A model generated the notes under the pieces. That model was not told the DNA's origin. It made no database searches and saw nothing but the letters and a program-made list of their open reading frames with translations. A DNA stretch of 8,389 nt, taken from positions 1 to 8,389 of the forward strand of contig WGFD01000025.1 in NCBI GenBank assembly GCA_015492395.1, written 5' to 3'. Each line of letters starts with the position of its first letter. The stretch's first letter is position 1. The DNA comes from Deltaproteobacteria bacterium (lineage in GTDB: Bacteria > Desulfobacterota > GWC2-55-46 > S146-70). The translations under genes and the position numbers were made by a program. Of the stretch, positions 1 to 5,910 are shown in pieces.

Positions 1-172
1 TCGCTAATATCTTTGTGCCTTGCAGATTCTTTAAATAGGCATGAAGCTCAACAATATCTGAAGGAACATCAATGACTGTGATCTTATTCGATTTCTTTGT
101 CATTCGGGCAATAGCCATGTTCCTGATAGACCAATCTATTGCAATATAGTGGTCATAAATGTTATCTTTCAT
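1..172 (-). CDS. IS110-family transposase, N-terminal 57 residues (partial)
   Basis: This is the start of a DEDD-type recombinase of the IS110 family; the rest lies outside the window. The visible part begins MKDNIYDHYIAIDWS, the usual IS110 opening: a beta strand ending in the first acidic residue of the RuvC-like fold (D13 in AIDWS). A basic stretch (ARMTKKSNK) and a VIDVPSD strand follow, as in relatives of this subgroup. Members are usually about 300-400 aa, with a C-terminal domain carrying the catalytic serine, so most of the protein is missing here. The ATG at 170-172 is preceded by a strong Shine-Dalgarno AAAGGAGA with 6 bases between GGAG and the ATG. Codons are more AT-rich than in neighbouring genes. 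The enzyme would carry out RNA-guided excision and insertion of its element; whether it is intact cannot be judged. Confidence 0.85.
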   Translation of the reverse strand, partial: MKDNIYDHYIAIDWSIRNMAIARMTKKSNKITVIDVPSDIVELHAYLKNLQGTKILA

Positions 173-175
173 GCG

Positions 176-254
176 GGTCTCCTTTCTTTTATGTTAGTTT
201 TAGTTTAACCGCTAAGCAAACTAACATATTTGAGGCTTTGCCTCAAAGGAGACC
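176..254 (-). promoter_or_regulatory. Structured transposase leader with anti-Shine-Dalgarno sequence
   Basis: Three perfect inverted repeats sit within 80 bases of the transposase start. GGTCTCCTTT (minus strand, 254-245) is fully complementary to AAAGGAGACC (185-176), which contains the Shine-Dalgarno. Between them lie TTTGAGGC/GCCTCAAA (247-240 with 236-229, loop of 3) and ATGTTAGTTT/AAACTAACAT (227-218 with 200-191, loop of 17). The RNA could fold as a three-way junction closed by the SD/anti-SD stem. The full 8-bp hairpin shares three bases (245-247) with the anti-SD arm, so the two compete slightly. The repeats are read directly; hiding of the ribosome binding site is inference. Fold-back inhibition of transposase translation is established for other insertion sequences such as IS10. 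Confidence 0.55.
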
Positions 255-420
255 TTCTTTCTCATTTTATCGGGAACGAGACAGCGCAAGGATTACTGTG
301 GAATCGATCTCCATGCTGAGGAGCATCCATCTATGTATCCTAGACCAGGGGGTGATGTTGTTTATCACCCGAGTGCCGGCAAGAGTGTTAAGGTCGATAG
401 AGGACTGATCGATCATTATG
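191..420 (-). ncRNA. Candidate IS110 bridge RNA region (boundaries unknown)
   Basis: In IS110-group elements the non-coding end upstream of the recombinase gene is transcribed into a bridge RNA of roughly 150-250 nt, whose internal loops pair with target and donor DNA. This stretch is in the right place and orientation and has no convincing reading frame. It holds a run of short perfect stems: 394-398 with 408-412, 350-356 with 364-370 (GGGTGAT/ATCACCC, loop of 7), 313-317 with 322-326, 229-236 with 240-247, and 191-200 with 218-227. A possible -10 element, TAAAAT on the minus strand (264-269), has no good -35 partner. The position argument rests on family knowledge. The sequence match to a bridge RNA fold is not shown, because the guide loops can only be recognised with the element's other end and insertion site. 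Confidence 0.35.
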
Positions 421-481
421 ACGAAATACAGGCCCGACTGGAGTGGTACATCTCGAAGAGCTTGAAAACACAGAATGCGAA

Positions 482-525
482 GTGCCGTCCGCAAGGGATC
501 GGCACCTCCCAGTCTTCATTGGGAG
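482..525 (-). terminator. Tandem hairpins at the 3' end of the osmC-family gene
   Basis: Two adjacent perfect stems overlap and follow the osmC stop codon: CTCCCA (506-511) with TGGGAG (520-525), whose loop contains the stop, and GTGCCG (482-487) with CGGCAC (500-505), loop of 12. On the minus strand the second stem is followed by a moderately T-rich stretch but no clean T run, so it would be a weak intrinsic terminator at best. It could also be a palindrome used as the landing site of the IS110 element. Confidence 0.35.
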
Positions 526-917
526 TTCAGCCTTATTTCGAACTCCGGGGCGTTCAAGATGTGCCTTTTAACAGCGCAAAGGTCCATGGATCGTACAATG
601 GCGGCTTCATGCTTCTTCGGAAAACCGTCCGGCAGCTTCAGATCGATGGTCATCTTCCTGTAACGCTTAACCTCAGGATCAAAATCACACGTCATTGTCA
701 GCGCCATGCCATCGGTAGGGATGTTCCTGGCTCGGCAGAATTCCAGTGCATAGCCCCCTGCGCATGTCGCGATCGAGGCCAGGAACAGACGGAAAGGTTC
801 AGGAGCCGACCCTTCACCTCCCTCCTTAACCGGCTGATCCGTCTTAATGATCTTGTCACCGATCTTGGCGTCCACCCTTTTGCCGCCGGGGAAGCTGACT
901 TCAACTGTTGTACTCAT
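516..917 (-). CDS. OsmC/Ohr-superfamily protein (YhfA-like)
   Basis: A 133-aa protein of the OsmC/Ohr superfamily, cytoplasmic enzymes many of which reduce organic or inorganic peroxides through two cysteines. The pattern is typical: an N-terminal beta region (STTVEVSFPGGKRVDAKIG), then SAPEPFRLFLASIATC, matching the family helix with the first active-site cysteine (C52), and a second conserved cysteine in MDLCAVKRHI (C114). The length is normal. I start at the ATG at 915-917 because AGGAGG lies 9 bases upstream; an in-frame ATG at 936-938 has no ribosome binding site. The gene lies 172 bases after the glycosyltransferase gene and may be a separate unit or a read-through partner. It most resembles the YhfA-like branch rather than OsmC or Ohr proper, so the substrate is unknown; additional cysteines C61 and C77 are present. 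The stop falls in the loop of a hairpin next to the IS110 element. Confidence 0.85.
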   Translation of the reverse strand: MSTTVEVSFPGGKRVDAKIGDKIIKTDQPVKEGGEGSAPEPFRLFLASIATCAGGYALEFCRARNIPTDGMALTMTCDFDPEVKRYRKMTIDLKLPDGFPKKHEAAIVRSMDLCAVKRHILNAPEFEIRLNSQ

Positions 918-998
918 CCTAATAGGCCTCCTAAGCATGATATGAATCGAAGTACTCGCCGCAGCAAGCTAGAGGGGAACTTCGCACGTGATAAACGG

Positions 999-1021
999 TT
1001 ATTCTTTCATATTCGCTCCTT
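999..1021 (-). other. Well-placed Shine-Dalgarno with a three-codon reading frame (MKE-stop)
   Basis: In the 172-base gap between the glycosyltransferase and osmC-family genes, AAGGAG (1021-1016) sits 5 bases before an ATG (1010-1008), but the frame stops after ATG AAA GAA at TAA (1001-999). A shifted frame stays open for about 24 codons (beginning ITVYHVRSSPLACC), ending before the osmC start. It may be chance, a minimal leader ORF or a decayed gene start. I see no other structure in this gap beyond a 5-bp hairpin (1025-1029 with 1038-1042). Confidence 0.15.
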
Positions 1022-1089
1022 AAATCCACAGAAAGCCGTGGAGAATGCCGACCCGTAGCGGTAGCGCCCGCCGGCCATGCCCCTGCTGT

Positions 1090-2346
1090 TCACAAATCTC
1101 GCCTGCACACCCCTGCCCCGTTCCACTTATCTACCAGGTAGGGCTTAAGGTCTTCAAAGCGTTGTGCGTACTCCTCTATGACCCCTTCGGCCTCTGCATT
1201 AGTCATCTCCTCCGTACTGTTTATGAAGGAGGCGACATTTGCATAGTAGAGGGGTGTCATCGTGTTGACCAGCTTCACCCTGTTCCTGGGCCACTGGTGG
1301 AATGTCGACGCAAAATCATATAGGATGCGCGCCCAGAGGTCTATATCCAATCGAAATTCATCCGGCTTCGCCTTCTTCAGATCTTTGATGCACCTCAAGT
1401 CATCCTTGTTCAGAATCGACTTCCAGAATGAGGCGAACTGGCTGCAACCTATCTTGAAGTTTTCCACCAGCCCCTCTTTATCGACCGGGAAGGGCTCCGG
1501 CTCCTCTTTTGGCCCCTCTCCGATGATTTCAACAGGTGTACTCCCCTTGACCCTCTTCCACTCCTCTTCATACTTCTCCATGAGGCCGAACATGGTGATT
1601 ACCACCTCGCGGAACATTGGTCCCAGGGACTCTCCGGGGTCCTTCTTCCCGTGGAGCTTAACTCCGAGCCTGGCCTGGCAGAGGTGGTATCCCGCCGTAA
1701 CGGCCACGGTGGTCATCCATATATCTATACCGAACGTCGCCACATCGGTATCCCAGACATCCTCTTTTAGATATGTCTCGGCCAGAGGCGTTGAGAAGCA
1801 AAAGTCGCCCCCAATGGGCTGGCGTATGCGCTTACCGTAAAGCATGCGAGTCATGTTGTAGGCTATATTGTTGGTAATAGTGCCGTCGTACTTATAGCGG
1901 CTGTAGAAGGGGGCCACATAGTCGTATTCACCCGAGACGACCGGTGAGGCAAGCCTGGAAACCCAGTCAGGGGTAATGGAACGGAGGTCCGCGTCAATGA
2001 CAAGGGTCGCCCTTACCTTAAGATATGCGGCCGCCTCGAAGATGGCCCGCATGGCTGAACCCTTTCCCGGGATACCCCTGTAAATCTGGACGAGCTTCTC
2101 GGTAAACGGGTCAAGGTCCACTTCGTTAGCCACATCCCTCGTATCGTCGGTTGAACCTCCATCCGAAACCAGTATCAGCACCCTCATGTCAGGAAAGGTA
2201 TCTTTAACGCCGTGCGAGGCCATCTTCATGACGTGACGGACCGTATGATCATTGTTATAGGAGGGAATACCTATGAGAAGGTCCGCCCGTCCTATCTCCT
2301 CGAGACGTTTGATGGTGTGCTCTCTGAGGGCGGTAAAGAAAGACAT
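1090..2346 (-). CDS. GT2-fold glycosyltransferase, GpgS/mannosylglycerate-synthase-like
   Basis: A 418-aa soluble GT-A fold glycosyltransferase using a nucleotide sugar. Seen in order: a nucleotide-binding opening GIPSYNND (26-33), VSDGGSTDDT (60-69), PGKGSAMR (93-100), the metal-binding DAD (118-120), QPIGGDF (176-182), GIDIW (206-210), and a basic loop GVKLHGKKD (228-236) whose histidine H232 fits the third metal ligand of this group. GKG, DAD, QP-GG-, GID and the late histidine in this order match glucosyl-3-phosphoglycerate synthases (GT81) and mannosylglycerate synthase (GT78), which make compatible-solute precursors. The last 180 residues or so are helical and specific to this group. 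There is no signal peptide or membrane segment. The start has AGGAGGAG close upstream. The gene follows lon by 51 bases, so co-transcription is likely. No phosphatase partner lies nearby; the acceptor is not proven and could be another small molecule. Confidence 0.7.
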   Translation of the reverse strand: MSFFTALREHTIKRLEEIGRADLLIGIPSYNNDHTVRHVMKMASHGVKDTFPDMRVLILVSDGGSTDDTRDVANEVDLDPFTEKLVQIYRGIPGKGSAMRAIFEAAAYLKVRATLVIDADLRSITPDWVSRLASPVVSGEYDYVAPFYSRYKYDGTITNNIAYNMTRMLYGKRIRQPIGGDFCFSTPLAETYLKEDVWDTDVATFGIDIWMTTVAVTAGYHLCQARLGVKLHGKKDPGESLGPMFREVVITMFGLMEKYEEEWKRVKGSTPVEIIGEGPKEEPEPFPVDKEGLVENFKIGCSQFASFWKSILNKDDLRCIKDLKKAKPDEFRLDIDLWARILYDFASTFHQWPRNRVKLVNTMTPLYYANVASFINSTEEMTNAEAEGVIEEYAQRFEDLKPYLVDKWNGAGVCRRDL

Positions 2347-2397
2347 CTACTCTCCTCCTGTCAGGAGATTTTGGAACAGGCAAAAAGCCGCATTTTA

Positions 2398-4824
2398 TCA
2401 GCTTTGGCCGTAAGCCACCTCCAAGACATCTTCAAAGTAATCGACAAAATGAGGTACTATACCTTTGCGTATATATTGAGGAAGCTCCCCGAAGTCCTTC
2501 TCGTTCTCCCTGGGAAAGATCAGCTCGTATACGCCGACCCGCCTCGCGGCAATAGTCTTCTCACGCACCCCGCCTATTGGAAGCACCTTGCCTGTCAGGG
2601 TCAACTCTCCGGTCATAGCGATACCACTGCGCACCGTCCTCTTTATTGCAAGGGAGTGAAGGGCGAGTGCCATCGTGATCCCGGCGGAAGGACCGTCTTT
2701 AGGTGTCGCACCGGTCGGCACATGGAGGTGGATAAAGTTTTCATCGAAGAATGACTTCTCCGCTCCCCCTCCGCTTATGAGGGAGCGGATGAAAGAATAC
2801 GCTATCTCCGACGACTCCTGCATCACCTTGCCAAGCTGCCCGGTCTGTTTAAAACCACTCGCTTCACCCTTTATTGCCGTCGCCTCTACATACAGTGTGG
2901 CGCCTCCAAACTGTGTCCACGCGAGACCCAGGGCAACACCAGGGATACTCCGTTCGTAGAGCTCTTCCGACACGAAGATAGGCTTACCAAGAAACTCTTC
3001 CACGTTTCTAAGGGTGACGGAGAATCTCCTTCCCTCGCCTTCAGCCTGCTTCAGGGTCACGTGGCGCATGATCTTCTTGATCTGGTTCTCAAGACCGCGC
3101 ACACCGGCCTCCCTTGCGTACCGGTCGATTATGCGCTCCAGCGCTTTATCAGAAACACGCACCTCTCCCGGTGTAAGACCGTGCTCTTCGATCTGTCTGG
3201 GTATAAGGTACTTCTTCGCAATTTGAACCTTCTCTTCGAGTATGTAACCGGGCAACTTGATCACCTCCATCCTGTCAAGGAGCGGCCTGGGGATAGTATC
3301 GAGCTGGTTTGCGGTGGTAATAAAGAGTATCTTCGACAGGTCAAAGCGAACATCCAGGTAGTGGTCAAGAAAGTCCCTGTTCTGCTCCGGATCGAGGACC
3401 TCCAGGAGGGCCGAAGCCGGATCTCCCCTGAAACTAGTACCGATCTTGTCTATCTCATCCAGCATGATAACCGGGTTTGATGTCCCCGTCCGTTTAAGAC
3501 TCTGTATGATCTTTCCCGGCATCGCGCCGATGTACGTCCTCCGGCGCCCCTTGATCTCCGCCTCATCGACCATACCACCGACAGAGAAACGAAAGAACTT
3601 CCTGTTGAGGGCATCGGCGATCGACTGACCGATAGAGGTCTTCCCTACACCAGGAGGACCTACCAGGCATATGATAGAACCGGTAACCTTACCTTTCTTT
3701 ATTATCGTACTGATAAACTGGAGTATCAGCTTCTTCACGTCTTCAAGGCCGTAGTGGTCCTCGTTGAGGATCCTTCTCGCCTTTTTGATATCCAGCCTGT
3801 CTTTAGAGTATATCCCCCAAGGGAGTTCCGTCAGCGTCTGCAAGTAACCCCTGGTAATGTGAAATTCCGGAGAACTCGTCTCCAGGATTTTCAGCTTTTC
3901 CAGCTCTTCCCTGACGACCTTCGACGCTTCCTTCGTAAGCTTAAGATTCTTCACTCTATTCTCAATCTTTTCGATCTCCGATGCCTTATCATCCTTTTCA
4001 AGGCCAAGCTCCTTCTTGATCACCTTCAATTGTTCCCTCAGAAAGAACTCCCGTTGTTGCTTCGATATCTTCTCTTCGATCTGTCTCTGAATGTCCTCCT
4101 GCAAGTGGGAGAGTTCTATCTCCTTTTTTAGCAGGACAAGAAGCCTTTCGGCCCGCTTCTGAAGATCGAAGGTTTCCAGCAGATTTTGAAACTCCGCCGC
4201 CTCGGATGTAATGATGGATGCAACAAGGTCCATCAAGGCCCCGGGCCGATCCTGCGATATCTGGGACATAATAATCTTGAGTTGCTCTTGGAAGATGGGG
4301 TTCATCTTAAAGAGGTCTTTCAACGAGGATATGATGGACAGGATATATGCCTTAAGTTCATCACTGGGCTTGACTTGCGGTTCATCGTGGTATTTGACCT
4401 CCCACGTCAAGAAGGGATCCTTTCTTGCCGTCCGGACATATGAAAAGCGCTGCATTCCCTGGGCAAAGACCTGGATAAAGTCGTCTGTCACCTGTAAAAC
4501 CTTGTGTATCTTCATAACCGTACCGACCTTGTACAGCTCGGACTCGAAGAAGTTCTCCTTGTCCTCCTTCTTGACCATCACAATCCCGAAGAAACGGTTG
4601 TTCTCTTCATAGCTCGCCATTATGGTCTTGATGAACTTCTCTCCCGAGAAGGGGATCGGCAATGTCAGGCCTGGGAATACCGGGCGTATCAAGGTAGGGA
4701 TAATACCGAGCCTGGTCGGCATCACCTCCGAGGCAAGCACCAGTCCCATAGAAGACAGGTCCCCCTCATCCTTTTCTCTACCGGCCTCTCCCTTGCCTCC
4801 TTTGATCAGATCTTTCAAAGACAC
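2398..4824 (-). CDS. lon: ATP-dependent protease Lon (endopeptidase La)
   Basis: An 808-aa Lon protease, a cytoplasmic hexamer that unfolds and degrades damaged and regulatory proteins. Domains in order: a substrate-binding N domain (about 38-240, opening RLGIIPTLIRPVFPG); coiled-coil helices (about 240-315, rich in K and E); an AAA+ module with Walker A GPPGVGKT (389-396), Walker B VIMLDEIDK (452-460), sensor 1 FITTAN (501-506), arginine finger in LLDRME (R518) and REAGVRGLE (571-579); and a protease domain with catalytic serine in KDGPSAGITM (S713) and lysine in GGVREKT (K756). The 43-residue Ser-Lys spacing equals that of E. coli Lon. It is slightly longer than E. coli Lon because of a charged tail of about 35 residues before the N domain. 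The start is a GTG (4822-4824) with GAGG 8 bases upstream; a later start at M26 is possible. It appears to be first in a unit with the downstream glycosyltransferase. Confidence 0.97.
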   Translation of the reverse strand: MSLKDLIKGGKGEAGREKDEGDLSSMGLVLASEVMPTRLGIIPTLIRPVFPGLTLPIPFSGEKFIKTIMASYEENNRFFGIVMVKKEDKENFFESELYKVGTVMKIHKVLQVTDDFIQVFAQGMQRFSYVRTARKDPFLTWEVKYHDEPQVKPSDELKAYILSIISSLKDLFKMNPIFQEQLKIIMSQISQDRPGALMDLVASIITSEAAEFQNLLETFDLQKRAERLLVLLKKEIELSHLQEDIQRQIEEKISKQQREFFLREQLKVIKKELGLEKDDKASEIEKIENRVKNLKLTKEASKVVREELEKLKILETSSPEFHITRGYLQTLTELPWGIYSKDRLDIKKARRILNEDHYGLEDVKKLILQFISTIIKKGKVTGSIICLVGPPGVGKTSIGQSIADALNRKFFRFSVGGMVDEAEIKGRRRTYIGAMPGKIIQSLKRTGTSNPVIMLDEIDKIGTSFRGDPASALLEVLDPEQNRDFLDHYLDVRFDLSKILFITTANQLDTIPRPLLDRMEVIKLPGYILEEKVQIAKKYLIPRQIEEHGLTPGEVRVSDKALERIIDRYAREAGVRGLENQIKKIMRHVTLKQAEGEGRRFSVTLRNVEEFLGKPIFVSEELYERSIPGVALGLAWTQFGGATLYVEATAIKGEASGFKQTGQLGKVMQESSEIAYSFIRSLISGGGAEKSFFDENFIHLHVPTGATPKDGPSAGITMALALHSLAIKRTVRSGIAMTGELTLTGKVLPIGGVREKTIAARRVGVYELIFPRENEKDFGELPQYIRKGIVPHFVDYFEDVLEVAYGQS

Positions 4825-4877
4825 GTCTGAGACCTCGACAATGTATTTTCAGACGGGCGCTACCCCGCCATTCTGGT

Positions 4878-4906
4878 ATCTTAACCCGTATCACCCCGCT
4901 TTTCAA
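4878..4906 (-). promoter_or_regulatory. Candidate sigma-70-type promoter for lon
   Basis: On the minus strand TTGAAA (4906-4901) and TAAGAT (4883-4878) are separated by 17 bases. The -35 matches 5 of 6 and the -10 matches 4 of 6 consensus bases. Transcription would start near 4871, giving a leader of roughly 47 bases before the lon GTG. I see no CIRCE element or sigma-32-type motif in this gap. Confidence 0.45.
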
Positions 4907-4981
4907 CCATACAGGGAACCCCCAAATCCAACGCTTATATTACGCTCGCTATGCATGTTCACAGTCCGCTACCGCTCGCCC

Positions 4982-5009
4982 GTTGTATCCTTGATCCCAG
5001 CCATGTCAA
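4982..5009 (-). promoter_or_regulatory. Second candidate promoter upstream of lon, beside the rsmA stop
   Basis: A perfect -35 TTGACA (5009-5004, minus strand) is followed after 16 bases by TACAAC (4987-4982), 4 of 6 matches to the -10 consensus. It lies just after the rsmA stop. The same bases could encode an 11-codon ORF (MAGIKDTTGER, 5004-4969) with AAGGG 5 bases before its ATG, which I do not call as a gene. Confidence 0.3.
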
Positions 5010-5013
5010 CCCT

Positions 5014-5886
5014 TCAGGATCCGACTGTCGTGATCGGTGATATTGCCTTAGCATCCTTGACAACCAAACGGTTACTAAGCCGGGCGTAGTCGGCAACGGT
5101 GAGAGTCTCTCCTCTGGTTCCCGGATCTATACCACTATCTGTCAAGGCATCTCTTATCATCCCGGAAGAAACCCCGAGGGTCTTCAGGGCATTCCGAATG
5201 GTCTTCCTCCGCATCCCGAACGCGGCTTTAACAACCCTCTTAAATAGGCATGGATCACTTACCTCATGGCTTGGCCTTTTAAGGATATCGAACTTCACCA
5301 CCGCCGAATGTACCTTTGGAGGCGGGTAAAAGGCCGTTGGAGGAATATAGAGTTCCACGCTTACCTTCGCAAGGAGTTGAGACAATACGGAAGTAACGCC
5401 GTAATCTTTGGTGCCGGGAGAGGCGGTGATCCTGTCCGCCACTTCACGCTGAAACATCAACACCAATGTTGTAAAGATATCTCTTTCTTCAAATATCTTG
5501 AAGAGGACCGGGGCGGATATATTGTAGGGAAGGTTGGCAACCATCTTAAGCGGCGCTCCCTTGCGGGCGGCAATGGAGGCATATGACGTCTTGAGCGCGT
5601 CTCCCCGGATGATCTCCAGGTTTCCGGCATCCTTGAATCTGGTCTTCAGAAAGGCCGGAAGACGGTCGTCCAGTTCAATGACGACCGTCTCAGCGCCTGA
5701 TTTGATCAGCTCTTCCGTCAGTATACCCAGTCCCGGCCCTATTTCAACTACCGTATCCCATTCACTCAGCCCAGCCGAACCGGCTATCCTGGAGGCCACT
5801 CCCTTGTCCGTCAGAAAGTTCTGGCCAAGTCTCTTCCTAGGAAAGATGCCGCACGACTTCAGTTGCTCCATGGCATTTTTGGACAT
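5014..5886 (-). CDS. rsmA: 16S rRNA (adenine1518-N6/adenine1519-N6)-dimethyltransferase RsmA (KsgA)
   Basis: A 290-aa S-adenosylmethionine-dependent enzyme that dimethylates two adjacent adenines in the 3' terminal hairpin of 16S rRNA late in small-subunit assembly; its loss gives kasugamycin resistance in E. coli. Visible motifs: PRKRLGQNFL (16-25), the SAM-binding EIGPGLG (48-54) with the acidic ribose contact E71 in VIELD, GDAL (95-98), the catalytic NLPY (118-121), FQREVADRI, a YPPPKVHSAV segment and the C-terminal FGMRRKTIRNAL. Length is normal for the family (about 270-290 aa). The ATG at 5884-5886 lies 24 bases after the stop of the upstream glycosyltransferase, so the two are probably co-transcribed. 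The ribosome binding site is modest: GGGG about 7 bases upstream, with GAGGAG further away. There is no sign of truncation. Confidence 0.96.
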   Translation of the reverse strand: MSKNAMEQLKSCGIFPRKRLGQNFLTDKGVASRIAGSAGLSEWDTVVEIGPGLGILTEELIKSGAETVVIELDDRLPAFLKTRFKDAGNLEIIRGDALKTSYASIAARKGAPLKMVANLPYNISAPVLFKIFEERDIFTTLVLMFQREVADRITASPGTKDYGVTSVLSQLLAKVSVELYIPPTAFYPPPKVHSAVVKFDILKRPSHEVSDPCLFKRVVKAAFGMRRKTIRNALKTLGVSSGMIRDALTDSGIDPGTRGETLTVADYARLSNRLVVKDAKAISPITTVGS

Positions 5887-5910
5887 CGAACTACCCCGCC
5901 ACTCCTCTTT

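Larger units (their letters stand above)
1..481 (-). mobile_element. Left part of an IS110-family insertion sequence (cut by window edge; outer end approximate)
   Basis: An IS110-type transposase start at 172 reads leftwards out of the window. It is preceded by a long non-coding, hairpin-rich stretch that ends against the intact 3' end of the osmC-family gene at 516. IS110-group elements lack obvious terminal inverted repeats and carry a long non-coding left end upstream of the transposase, which fits this layout. The exact left terminus cannot be read from sequence; it must lie between the transposase start and about 515. I place it near 481 because the two hairpins at 482-525 look like the chromosomal 3' end of the osmC unit. 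The transposase part is visibly more AT-rich than the flanking genes, consistent with an acquired element. Confidence 0.6.

Noticed and set aside
267..494. Minus-strand 75-codon frame in the IS left end
   Set aside because: It lies in the expected bridge RNA region, passes through several hairpins and has no ribosome binding site or family match.
333..1058. Plus-strand open frame of 241 codons across the IS left end and the osmC-family gene
   Set aside because: It lies antisense to a clear OsmC-family protein, resembles no family and crosses the presumed element boundary; it is a shadow.
4969..5004. 11-codon ORF (MAGIKDTTGER) after rsmA
   Set aside because: Too short to support; the same bases fit a promoter -35/-10 pair equally well.
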